A stretch of DNA of 64,000 bases from Carnegiea gigantea (lineage: Eukaryota > Streptophyta > Magnoliopsida > Caryophyllales > Cactaceae), in NCBI GenBank assembly GCA_029747015.1, contig JAKOGI010001990.1:77001-141000 (forward strand), read 5' to 3'. Positions 23,353 to 35,148 of the stretch are shown piece after piece (position 1 is the stretch's first letter; each line of letters opens with the position of its first letter). The position numbers and the translations under genes were made by a program. A model generated the notes under the pieces. It was given only the letters and a program-made list of their open reading frames with translations, searched no databases and was not told where the DNA came from.

Positions 23353-23989
23353 AGTAAGTCTTACGTGAGACCATCTCACGATAACATACCGTGAGACGCA
23401 TCAACCACCTCATCAACTCCAATTAGATATCCACTCTCGTCGTCCGCGTGTGCGTTACGCACGCGTATAAAACCCTAAAATAGTTTCTCTCTCCTTAGTG
23501 TCCGCTCCGTTCATAACGCACTGTGATGCGCTTCGTCCTCTCATCATTTTCTCATTGTCACCACCATTTGTGAAATAAGCAAACAGCATTGATTTACTCC
23601 CTTTTCTTGTTTCTTGCTTTCTCCTATCACGCTGCCCCTTCATATCGAATGGAGGTTCGCCATAGTTTTTTCAATCAAGGTATGTGGAAAGAGTCAATTT
23701 CGTACTTCTTCATTGAAGTTGTTAAATTGTTGCCATCATTTTTTATTTTTTTTTGAGAGTTTTGATTATAGTTGATGAACTTCTCCATTCTCGAATTTTG
23801 GGTGCACACATTATGTTGTAGATGGATATCATGGTAGTAGATGAAACAATGGAAATCCGATAAAAATTAATGCAAACACGGGGAACGTCTATATCAACAG
23901 AAGGGTTTTTTTTTTAAAAAAAAGGCCTTCATTTGTGATAGAGGACGAATCTTATTTTCGTATTGAAAAATATGTTTGAATGTGACTAT

Positions 23990-26493
23990 ACGAAAAACCC
24001 TAATTAGTCGGCGTGACTATATATGTTTTGTACGACCAATTACTATTTGTATGGGTGATCAATACCATTTGAATTGTTGATTTATGAATTTCTGATGTAT
24101 GGGTAACTACTTATGTATGGATGAGTAATAAAATCCTAAGTAGTCCTTAATTGTCAATCATGACTAGTTATATTACTTGTGTGTAACTAATATTATTTCA
24201 AAAATCTTTCATCATGACTAGTATAATCAGTTATGAAAATAGTCAGAAATAGTCACTCATGTGATACATTAATATGATGTGCCATTTAATTTCGAGTCCA
24301 TATTTGAGTGTCACTCAGAATCCTAATTAGTCATAAGAATAGTATATTCAATCATGAAAACAAGAAAAATTAGTCATATATTATTGTGTTAAATAATCAT
24401 ACATTATTGTGATGGGTGACTAATAATATAGTATGTGCATCTACCGTCGTTGTGCGTGTAGTATCAATTTTACTTTCAAAGTGTAGTGAAAGCTTTCATA
24501 ATTATGGGTGACAAATAAAGTAAGTTATAGGTCACTAACTTTAAAACGCAACTCATTTTTTTGGTTGAAAGGAGTATAGATTACTAGTTAGATTTTCCAT
24601 AGATTACTATGATCATCAATAACCCTAATTACCTCATAATTAATGGTCATGACTATTAAAATTAATTAGGTGTAACTAATATAATTTTAAGATCTTCTGG
24701 TGATGAAAGTACCTTTGTATGACTAATTACGTCTGCCACATAGTAGTAATTATGTTTTGCATGCCTGAGTACATACCTTTTGTTTGCGTGACTAATTATC
24801 ATCAGTTTTGTGTTCTACAGAGTACAGAATAGAAATGGAGGATCAGTTAGCGATTGAACGACATAAGCCAGATGATAAGTCGTTGGGATCTTTGGTTGCC
24901 TATACTGAGGACACAAGCGATGATATATTTGATTTATATCGTCGACACTAATGTGCTGTTGGATTTAGTATAAGGAAATCAACACAAAGAAGAATAGCGA
25001 GTGAAGATAGGAAGGTCTCCGAAAAGTATTTTGGGTGCTCTTGTGCTGGGTTCAATGAAGGTGTAAATACAAACAAAGTTGTAATTGAAGATATGTCTCC
25101 CTCAGGGAAGAAAAGATGAAAAAGGAGAGTGCCAGAAACATGGATAGGATGTAATGCTTCACTGAGGACGAAGTTAAACTCACATGGAAAGTATGAAGCT
25201 GTTGATCATGTCATAATAGCTCATAATCACACTCTGGTGCATGGTGATTTAGGTCATTACGTTCAGCCAGAGTGAAAGATGACTAAAGAGAAAGCAACGA
25301 CAGTTGAAGAGATGCATACTTCAGGAATACGTGCAGTTGATTCATATAGATTCACTATACTGTATTCAAGAATTCTAGGTTATGCATTTTGTTTTTTTAT
25401 ACTGTCTTCAATAATATATTGAGGCTGGATATAGTGAATTCATTTTTTCCTTTTTTTCTTTGTGGTTTAACAGGTAACTTTTATATTTAATTGACAAATT
25501 ATTTCTTTACAGAGTTACTTTTATTGTTATATTAGGTGACCATAATGATTACCAAGGGTTGACTATCAGAGAAGCTTTCAGTGTCCTTCAAAAGGGGTAA
25601 CCATTAAATTTAGTAAGCACTGACCAATTTAATTAGCAAGTAGTGACTATTGAAAACAAGAGGTGTGAGGTCTGAGAAACTAAGCAAAAACATACAGACA
25701 CAACATATGAAAATTCGAATCTTGATCTCTCTTGTGAAAAAGCCAAACACTCTACATTAGACTACCTCGAAAGGGGGTTACTATATTGGTTATTTACTTG
25801 TGACTAACATAGTTTTTAGAGGTTGAGTAACATGTTCATCAAGATGTCAAACCCTTCATATCAACCAGTGGCAAATGCAATTGAACAGGGCGACTATAGT
25901 AATGGACGTCACAAGATAAGAATTGACTATTATTGTTGACGGAAGATGGCTACTAACATAACAAGCATCAAATTCTTGTAATTAGTAACTTGGGACTCTT
26001 TTATATTTAAGAGGAGTGACCATAATAATTGACGATGGGTGACTATTTACATCATGAAACTTTGTTAAGAGGGTAACTAATGTTAATACTATAACCGAAT
26101 ACTTGTGGTTAGTAATCGGTGACCCTTATAATCACGAAAAGTGACTATATAATTGATGATGGGTGATTACTTACATTACGAAATTTTATTAAAAGGTGAT
26201 TAATGCTAACATTATGATTAAATCTGTAGAGGGCGGCTTAGAATATGCTAGTGACATGTGATCATAGCAACTAAAATTATTAGATATTTGTAGGAATAGC
26301 TAGTTACAATCAAAATTGTGTAACTATCCTAGTTGTAAGGTGTGACTGTAATCACAATAAGTTAAAGGCATGACGAGATGACTAATGACCATGCAAAGTT
26401 GATTATTTATCTTATACAAGGGATAACAATTACAATACATGTATATAAGATGAGATAGACTAGCGAGCAAAAAATGAGCTAAACTCATTTATA
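23990..26493 (+). repeat. Degenerate dispersed GTGACTAAT-type repeats
   Basis: Variants of GTGACTA(A/T)TAAT occur dozens of times on both sides of the FAR1-like pseudogene, nearly all in the same orientation (for example near 24010, 24410, 24790, 25790, 26020, 26160). Spacing is irregular. Unexplained by any coding sequence; plausible as eroded minisatellite or transposase-binding subterminal sequence. Confidence 0.65.
24835..25380 (+). pseudogene. FAR1/FHY3-like DNA-binding domain (WRKY-GCM1 zinc finger), broken
   Basis: One frame starting ATG at 24835 encodes the FAR1 N-terminal domain with three in-frame stops (TAA 24950, TGA 25117, TGA 25274). Landmarks: AVGFSIRKST, a Cys in YFGCSCAGF, the second Cys in WIGCNASLRTK, and the HNHTLVHGDL histidine pair, together the C-C-H-H set of the WRKY-GCM1 finger. 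It then reads TKEKATTVEEMHTSGI, as at the start of the linker after this domain. The transposase-like core and SWIM finger of FAR1 proteins are absent; repeats follow instead. FAR1 relatives are transcription factors in phytochrome A signalling or MULE transposases. This copy cannot encode either. Confidence 0.8.
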
Positions 26494-26835
26494 GGAAAAT
26501 TTTAAAAAGTTTTAAGATACCTAATAACTTATTGTGAAGTGGCTTTTTTTAGGTGACTAATAATATATATGTGACTTTTTAAAGTTCTCAAATAACTAAT
26601 AATTCATTGTAGAGTGACTAGTTTTTAGGTGACAAATAATTTATATGTGACTTTTTAAAGGCTTCAAGATCACTAATAACTCATTGTAGAGTAACTTCTT
26701 TAAGCGACTAATAATTTGTATATGTGACTTTTTAAAGGTTATAAAATAACTAAGAACTCATTATAGAGTGACTCATTTATATGTGACTTTTTAAAGGTTC
26801 TAAGGTAACTCATTGTAGGGTGACTTTTTATTTTG
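26494..26835 (+). repeat. ~75-bp minisatellite (about 4.5 copies)
   Basis: Units start near 26551, 26627, 26702 and 26776, with a partial unit before. Each has TGACTAATAATT, ATGTGACTTTTTAAAGG and AACTCATTGTAGAGTGAC. It lies near the right edge of the TIR element, where subterminal repeats are expected. Confidence 0.85.
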
Positions 26836-27583
26836 AATCGACTAATAACCCTTCAATGAATTATCACTCACCTTTGTAAACAACAAATTCTCCTTAAAAG
26901 TGTATACTTGACAATACTTCAAGTGAAATGTTTATAAAAAACCTAATATAATTTTTTTGTAATTTATTATATCATATTTTGTTCTATAATTGAGTTTACA
27001 GTTATATAAACAACTCAATCCAAATCATTATCTAAGACAACAACCTGCATAGAGATCAGTTATGAAATATACACATAATCATATGCCAAACAAATTTGTT
27101 TCAAAATTTTACTATCACAAACAATTATATTTTATTTGTAAAAACAAATCTATGTGAGGGTTATGACCAATGATTAATCGCAGAAAGCAAGATACTAGTG
27201 GTATAAGATGTTCGACTTCGTAAATCATGCTAACCAAGGAAAATTTGCCGTCTCAAAATAGAATTAATGGGGTAAATGAAACTATCAATGAATGTTTCAA
27301 TGGCACCGGGTTTCGTTGAAAACATAACAAGCAAGCATTTTGAATTAGGAAAAGAGCTTGCATTAGTACGAACTAAATCGAAAGTAGTTTGAGAATAAGT
27401 AGGGTTTATTGAAGAACTTTGGTAAGTGAGGAAAACTTGCCGGATTTTCCTTTTTTTAATTTGGAAACGTAAGAAGAGTAAAACCACTCTCCTAAAAATG
27501 CCCCCTCTTTAATTTTAAAAAATAATACCATGTAGACCGTCTCACAATAACTTAGCGTGAGATGCTCTCATACAAGAATTTGC

Positions 27584-30500
27584 GCCGAGATATATTCATC
27601 ATCTTTTTGATTCCCCTGCCTCCTTGATTTCCTCTCTCTTTCTTATTCATCTTAGGGCTACATTAAAGGGGTTTCTTCTCTCTTCCATCAATTGGGCTAA
27701 TTAATGACTTGAGTTTAGCGTCATTAATCCTTCACGAGTTACAAGAATAAGAGGTTTCGATTTGATTATAAGACGGGCACGGGGTCGAAGAAAAGTAGTA
27801 AATAGTAGAATAGAGTTTTATTTTTTTTTTTTTGGCCACATTCTTTTCATTCTTGATTCAACTACATTTTTTAGGCTCTCAAATGTAATCCGATTCAATG
27901 TTTTCATTTTATTGAAGCCAGATTTTTGGTTCTAGTGCTATTGGGTTTGATTAGAATTTATTGGCCTATTTTCCTTTCCCTGATTTTATATCACTCTCAA
28001 TCTTTTTTGTAAATGAAAGGAAGTGCGAAAAAATCAATCCTTCAAACCGGCAAAAGGTTATAATTATTCAACCAAGAATAGGTCATAATTAAATTCTACA
28101 ACAACATGAAGCCATGGAGGTTGTTGCTTTGCTCCTCTATTGTTTGGCTTTCATTTTGTTTTCCTGTTACTAGGTCGGTTTTTAACAATAAAAAAAGGAA
28201 TCAAACAAGGAGAGACATGAGAGCAACAGAAGCATAAGTAATAGTATAAAGTCAAACTGGCCCCCAAAAAGCATAATCAATAGAATAAAATTACTGCACT
28301 AACCCCATTTCGTTGTTGCTTACAACAGTAATTCATGTTGCAGAAGGATTTTTTGGCGTGTGAAGTTACTCAAGCGCCCCCACTTTACTATTCATTAAGA
28401 GAGCAAACTTCAATTGAAATGACCCAACTACCCTAAAAATGTCATGCACAATAATTTACCTTATTTGCTTTTAAGGTGGTAAGAAATCATAATTACATAG
28501 TGTTCATGGTAGCTGAGGCACCTAAAAATGGTGTCTCGATTTTATAAAATGCCCACTGTTGAGACTTTGGGCCCAGTTTGTATGCTTGTGAGTCTAGCAG
28601 AATTTCTACCAGAATTTGAACGACTAAATCGACTTTAAGCAGACATTAAGATTCATTATATACCAAAACCCAACCAATTTAACACAATTCAAGCCGAAAC
28701 TAGGCGGCTCAAAATAAAACCAGTCCGGTCACCTCGATTTAGAGCAAAGTCGAGTCGATTAACATGAGTTCACAGTCGATTTAGGAGAATTCCCTGTGTT
28801 CCTCTGTGGAAGCCCGATCTGGTTCTCTCCTAAGCCAAGTCACCTCAGTCTCCATGCTGGGAACCTTAGCATTTTCCTAGTCTATCTCAATTTGCATGCT
28901 GTAGGTTTTAACTAAATACCTCTCAAAAATCTTATATAAACCAACTTAGGGTTTACATTTTAAGTTGTTGTGAATAGGGCTACTTAGTTTTCAAAAAAAA
29001 AAATAAAAAATTATAGTTGAGAACAAAAAACCTAACAAAAAAACTAGAAAGACTAGATACTATCATCTATTCAAGTTCAACTAGGTTCCTAAGCTATTTA
29101 AGTAGGTCACCCCAAGGGCACCAATTCTTCAACATTTACCTATCTTGTCCTTGTCCCCTTTTCTTTCTTTTTGTTATTTTGGTTTAGTTTTGTATTTTGA
29201 GATAAGATGTAGTCTTTACTTAGTCCAATCTTTGCGATTGTAAATGAATTTACTTTCATTTATTTGTCTCTCTTTTAATTTGGGCATCATAATTGTACTT
29301 TATTGCTTAGTTCATTGTACCACAATATGCTTCATGCTTATTTTCTCTTTAGTGTAACTTTATTTACCAATTGGATCAATAAAGGTTGTCAATGTACTTT
29401 ATTACTCGCTTTATTGTACTATAGTATGCTGTATCTTGATACTGTGCCTTCTTTCCTTAAATCTGAATCTTTGGTGCAAACCAATAGAGTGAGACAATCA
29501 ATAAAAGAAGTAAAACTATAGACTATCAAAAATGGTTGGCGACCGTTAATGACTATATTTCGAATCTGGGCAAGGTTGGCAGCACAAACACGTTTCTGGG
29601 CCAGAAGCACATGATTGTTCCTGGGTCAGGAACCCAGGTATGTTTCTAGACTGATCTGACTGCCCATTTGTGTTCTTATTTTAACTCAAATCAAATTGAA
29701 AATCATAAAAAAGGAAAACACACCCAATGGCAAGTCTAACCAATTACAGAGGGGATGTTTTCTAGGTTTGGGCCATGGTCCTTACATTGAAATTCCAATG
29801 GGGACTTACTAAAAGGGTGAGATTCGATAGTCCTATCAAAAACTTCTTTTGTGACACTTGCGTTAGGCATCCTGCTTTAGATATGCTTCCGACGGGGACT
29901 AACATCGCCTTTAGGCTTAAACCCTATTTTTATCCTTCCAGGGAAATATTACTAACTTCATGGGTCCGCATGACTTCCAACTGAGAACATAATCATTCTT
30001 CCCACTTGTGACATACTTTCCTTAATCCACATGATATATGGGAAAGAAATTAACCACAAATGCTCTAATCTTGCAATGCGCCCTATGGATGCTAAAGTGT
30101 TTGAGTCTTAGCAAACTATTCTAAACCTTTATCTACATGCTTGTAACATAGAATTTTGGTTAGGATTAAATTTGTATGTGTTTGAAATCCTCGTAGATTG
30201 GAATCAAACCTACTTTGATCCCCAAAGAACAATGGATGTTTTAGGATCCATAAAGGTCATCATTTAGTAGTGTTAAAGGGCCTAGGGTAAGAAAATTTTA
30301 GTTAGACTTGCTCAGCAGAAAATTGAATGGTTTTTAGGTTAGTAAAGCCTTTAACAAGTTCTTGACTGAAACCCAAACGAGACATTTTTTGGGTCAAACA
30401 TTTTTTACATAATTCATGTGAACATTTGAAATCAGGCCCATTGACAGATCCCAAATGAATCACCTTTTCGCATTTTAAGGCGAGTCTGACCCATCTGAGA

Positions 30501-30882
30501 ATGCAATCAAGCTTTGGGCCTCCAAAGCCAAGCCGTGCTATTGGATTGGGTCAGGTCCATGTAACTCGTATTTTGCATTATATTGGAATCCTATAAGAGG
30601 ACCTTAGTATTTTTGTGCACTGGTCCAAGTCTAGCTCACTCACAGTTTAAAATAATGCTCTCATTTTACCTACTTAGAAAAGACTTAAAACCATGGTTGT
30701 GTATAATGTAGCATCTTAAAATGGGTTACTCGGGCCCAATGTTAAGATAACTGCCTCAGCCTTTAACCCACATAAGAGAGTGCGTCAATGGGACAATCAG
30801 ATGAACCACTTAGCCAAGAATTGGATAGGTTGACCCTGTCAACCATTGAACCGGGTTGGACTGACATAACCAGGTAGAGTTT
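27584..30882. other. Long gene-free stretch
   Basis: No gene supported. Short open frames near 29300-29980 show no domain I recognise and are broken by stops. No transposon termini identified. Confidence 0.45.
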
Positions 30883-30943
30883 TTGTGTGTGTGTGTGTGT
30901 GTGTGTGTACAAACACACACACACACACACACACATACATACA

Positions 30944-31038
<95 letters not shown>

Positions 31039-31061
31039 AGTGTATATATATATATATTATA

Positions 31062-31115
<54 letters not shown>

Positions 31116-31163
31116 CACACGCATGGGCGCGCGCGCACACACACATATACATGTATAGACATA
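30883..31163. repeat. Compound (TG)n(AC)n(TA)n microsatellite
   Basis: Starts GTGTGTGTG, passes into ACACACAC, then about 80 bp of pure TA, then a second TG/TA block and GCGCGCGCACACAC. All open frames here are artefacts of the dinucleotide repeats (YIYIY and CVCVC strings). Confidence 0.95.
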
Positions 31164-32022
31164 TACAACATGTATATGTTGGGGGGGAGGACGTGTAGGT
31201 GTATTGATACACACACACATCGAGAGAGGGGGGAAAGAGCTTAACATTGGACATGGTGCTAGCTATTACAGTTTTAAAATTATTTTCTAAGCTAAATCCA
31301 AGCCTATTAAAAATATTAAAAGCTTTTTGATATTACTATTTTTGGCTTCCCAATTTTTTTTTAAAGTATACATATTGAAAAACTCAAACTACAATATTGA
31401 TGTGTTGCCTTTTTTTAAAAACCATGTATAACAGATTATTGTGATAAAATATTTACTTGTTTATCTCACAACATTATTACATTGACAGTAGTAATGTCAA
31501 ATAAAAACAAACAGAGGTTGGCCTTTTGATTTATTACCTTTTTCTTTGAATGTAAATATAAATATAAATATGGAATATTGAACATTGAATATTGAGTATT
31601 GAGTATTGAGTGCTAGATACAATATGACATCAGTCATTCTATTTGTGTGTGTGTAAGATAATATTACCTATGAATTTATAACTAAAAGCTACAAAATTGC
31701 TTTCAATTTTGAGAGAAGAAGGGTGCGAGTGGTTGTCATCACGTTCTTTTAGGAGTTTTTACTGACGTTCATATTCCATAGGTAAGACCATTCTAATTAT
31801 TAGTTATCTTCTTAACTTGAAGAAAAAAAAATCATGTGGTGATTTTTCCTTTTTTGAGTAAGATTTCTTGTCTAGCAACGACGTCCAAGGTGTGGTTTTT
31901 CTTTTCTTCACGACAATATGCCAGAGTCCTACCACTAGAGTCTAACAAAGCAATGTGTAGTTAGGGTTTCTTTTTTATTTCTTTTGAGTGGGAGAGGGTG
32001 GTAGATGCATATAAGAAACTCT
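31164..32022. other. AT-rich flank, possible 5' end of the LINE
   Basis: Contains a short run of GAATATTGAGTATT-type near repeats at about 31570-31610. The LINE's 5' untranslated region may begin near 31690, but no boundary can be fixed. Confidence 0.35.
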
Positions 32023-32030
32023 GTCTCGTG

Positions 32031-32273
32031 TAGAGTTGGGAAACGGGTCGGGTTGGGATGACCCATTTAATAAATAGGTCAATTCATGTCGGCATTCAAA
32101 ATAGCTTGGATTTGCTCAAAATTAAGAAATAACAAGTTTTCACACTAAACGATCAAATCGTATTGACTTCAGGTTGAAATCGGTTCGGTTCGAGCTGGGT
32201 TCATGTTTCTTTTAGTAACTTTGACTTGGGTTCGTGTCACATTATCATGTCATGTCACACTTTCCCACCTCTA
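32031..32273. mobile_element. hAT-like MITE in the 5' part of the LINE
   Basis: 243 bp with inverted termini TAGAGTTGGGAAA and TTTCCCACCTCTA. It is flanked by an imperfect 8-bp duplication, GTCTCGTG (32023-32030) and GTCTCATA (32274-32281). An 8-bp target and TAGAGGTGGG-type termini fit hAT elements. No coding capacity. Confidence 0.7.
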
Positions 32274-32384
32274 GTCTCATAAGGAAGGAGGAAAAAAAGC
32301 AGTGGTTGCAGATATTGAATCGGATGAACAAATCTCATAAAGCTTGGCGCATTCACTTATTAGGAAACTCCTCACATGTAAACC

Positions 32385-33110
32385 CTTAGTATGAGGGCCA
32401 TGAAGGATGCGTTGAGGATTATACGGAAACCCAAGCATGGATTAGCAATAAGGGAGATCAATAATAATATATGTCTTATTGTTCTTTCACACTATGGACA
32501 GGGAGATAACGCTCGAATGTAGATCCTGGATTTTTTATGACTATTTGGTTATTGTTCGGGCACTCATAGGCACCATTTGAGGTTGAAATTACCCAATCCC
32601 TTTTATTGATAAAGGTCTATAATGCCACCTTTGAAGGTAAGAATCCCAAGATGGCTAGGGCTATAGGCTATCACTTAGGTGCCTTCCTTAGTTGTGATGA
32701 CTCTGATGTGTTATGATGGGGCAAAACCATTAAAGTAAAGGCCCTTATTAATATCTCACAACCTTTGATTCACAACATGAAGATAGTTATAGGGGGTGAC
32801 CAAAATGGGTGGCTATCAAGCATGATAGGTTACCTTTTTCTGTTGTTGTTGGGGATATTGGAACATGTTGAAAAAGACTGTCAATGTTTGAAGGAAGAAA
32901 GGTTTACATCTGCACCTAATCAGTATGACCCGTAGCTAAGGTCATCCCCTCCAAAACACAAAACTGGGTGCAATGAAGACAAAACTGATATTGAGAAGAG
33001 ATGGGTGGACAAATTTGTCGAATAATAAAGAGATACATAGGGCAATGGGAAAGAGTAGGGTGAGAATCTCAAAAACTGCTATAAAGAACAGAGGGCTAGC
33101 AGGTAATTAA
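32385..33110 (+). pseudogene. LINE ORF1-like protein (DUF4283, zinc knuckle), broken
   Basis: Fragments in changing frames spell plant LINE ORF1: KPKHGLAIREINNNICLIVLS, a DDSD segment near 32700, then VIGGDQNGWLS-like and LLGILEHVEKDC near 32850. The last resembles the degraded CX2CX4H of a zinc knuckle with its first cysteines lost. ORF1 proteins bind the LINE RNA. Many stops; non-functional. Confidence 0.7.
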
Positions 33111-33589
33111 TTTTCGTTGAGCAGGAGAATGATATTGTTGATCGACTACAAAGATAACTTGTTATATAGTATTCGGGCTTAAGGGGGTTCAACAATGGTT
33201 TCTTGTCACTCAAATAAACTTGATTCTCTTCTTTTAAAGAACCCCTTAGAGAATGCTAACAACAACATGCTGGCACACCCACATGTAAGAGAAACGTTAT
33301 CTCTCTGACACCCATCTCCTCTTGCTTGGTGTTCAAGATTGGACCTTCTTCTCGGAGGTTGGGCCCAGATGGTACAAGAAGTTGAGAATCTAAGAAGATG
33401 AAAAGATGTACCATCTCTGTCGAAGATAATGCAAACATAGTGACTGGAAAAGGGAAAGAGGTGGGGAAGGTGTAAGAGAATGTCAAAGATAAACCGAATC
33501 AAGGAAGTGCTTAGAAGAGGACTAAGGCTACTATAACTATAGATTTGCAGAGGCTGGATTTGCCTAGGCCCGCTAGGGGCCACAAAGCT

Positions 33590-34560
33590 TTTTAATTGGA
33601 ACTGTCATAGGCTTGGCAATGCCTTATTAGCCCCCTAATCTTGGTGCTAGAGGGACCGCCCTAGCACTATCCTAGTTATGGAGACAATGGTGGATGAAGG
33701 AGAGCTTAGACAAATTCGTAATATTTGTGGTTTCAATAATGGTTTGTACGTTAGTCATAGGGCATATCGGGTGGTCTTGGTTTTTAGTGGTATGAGGTTG
33801 ATGTTAATCTCAAATCTTACTCAAGGAACCATTTTAATTGTATAGTTTGTGAGGGTGACATACTAGCTCGGGCAATGTTAGGGTTGTGTGGCTGGCAGCG
33901 ATCGAAGGAGAAATATAAAACATAGTTTAGTGAAGGACACTAAGGATGTCTGCCATCTTCCTTTAGTTATATATGGTGATTTTAACAAGATAACAGGTAT
34001 GCATAAGAAGGCAAGAGGTGCCATTAAGGAGGAGAGGAAGATGGATGCATTTCGTGAGGCCATTGATTATTGTAGTTTGCAGGACCTAGGTTCTTCTTGT
34101 GACATATTTACTTGGTATAGAGGAATCGAATCAGCCAGGATCACTCGAGAGCAAATTGGATAGGTTTTGGGGGGACAATGAATGGGGCATGAGATTCCTA
34201 GTCTATAGGGTGAAACACTACCCTTGGGTAAAGTTAGACCATTGTGCTAGTTTATTGGAGACCACCAATAGGGGGCTGGTTTGATGAAGAAGAGAAGCAT
34301 TTTAAATTCGAATCTTTTGAGCTTTTTAATGAAGGTTGTATAGCTATTGTGAGGACGATGTGGTCTGATTGTACATGTATATCCATCAGTAACAAGATAG
34401 AGGGATGTGATGTGGCATTGATAGAATTGAGTAAAAAATCTTTCAAGGGCCTACGCAAAGAAATAAATGACATCAAGAAAGAGCCGAAGAGGGTGACACC
34501 TAGGAGTTACATGCTAGTTAAATGTTTTGAGTTGAATGCAAAGTTGACTAAGCTTAGGTA
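33590..34560 (+). pseudogene. LINE ORF2 endonuclease domain (APE type), broken
   Basis: Starts NWNCHRLGN, equivalent to the WNCRGLGNP opening of plant ORF2 endonucleases, then METMVDEGEL and ICGFNNGLYVS. The open part 33888-34163 includes VIYGDFN, the catalytic GDFN block. A later LDHCASLLET corresponds to the SDHxP block with Ser replaced. Several stops and frame changes. The domain would nick target DNA in an active element. Confidence 0.82.
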
Positions 34561-34979
34561 AGAGGAGGAAACATATTGGTACGTTTGGGCTAGGGTTAAT
34601 GAGTTGCATAATGAGAACAAGAATACCTCTAATTTCCATCATAAAGCTAATTTGAGGAGGAGAAGGAATCATATTAAGGGTCTTGAATGTGAAAAATGTT
34701 TAGAAGCCCCAAGCAGGATATTGAGAATATTGTGGTTGGCTATTTTGGCTCCCTTTACGAGTCCTCTGACATAAAGTCTAGTGGTATGGCATTAGAAGCA
34801 ATGACATGAAGCTCAATGATGATATGCTAGCTAAGATTAAAGCACTGTCATTGGAAAAAGATTCACTAAGCTCTTAACAACATGCACTCAATGAAGGCTC
34901 CAAGGCATGACGGTCTCCATGCTCCTTTTTTTTTCCCAAAAAAAATTATAGGATATCATTAGAACATAAGAAATCCAAT

Positions 34980-35148
34980 GTGTTTAGATTGTGAGCAGGT
35001 TCTATGGAATGAAAGCAATCAATAAGATGAATATTGTGCTCATTCAAAAGGCAAAGGATGTGAGAAAGGTTACTTTGTTAAGGCCAATCAACTTATGCAA
35101 CGTTCTCCACAATATTGCGCCCAAGACCATTGCTAATGTTATAGTAAA
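34980..35148 (+). pseudogene. LINE reverse transcriptase, N-terminal fragment
   Basis: Encodes NKMNIVLIQK, LRPINLCNVLHNI and PKTIANVI, the conserved LIPK...FRPISLCNV...KTIAN blocks of plant L1 RT. It stops abruptly at 35148, where a 1.66-kb insertion begins; the next conserved block resumes at 36818. Confidence 0.85.

Larger units (their letters stand above)
23353..27583. mobile_element. Mutator-like TIR element with FAR1-like fragment
   Basis: The two edges form inverted repeats of about 40 bp: left 23359-23396 contains GTGAGACCATCTCACG and CCGTGAGAC, and the right edge 27544-27583 read on the minus strand contains TGAGAGCATCTCACG and TTGTGAGAC, matching at about 29 of 38 positions by eye. 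The interior holds a FAR1-like zinc-finger pseudogene at 24835-25380. FAR1/FHY3 proteins derive from Mutator-like transposases, which supports a MULE origin. No MULE catalytic domain was found, so the element is internally deleted or non-autonomous. A 9-bp target duplication was not found, so the exact ends are uncertain. Confidence 0.6.

Noticed and set aside
29303..29984. Open frames of 69-72 codons in a gene-free region
   Set aside because: No conserved motif, stops all around, no splice context.
30883..31254. Long open frames rich in YIYI and CVCV on both strands
   Set aside because: They are translations of TA, TG and CA dinucleotide repeats and have no protein signature.
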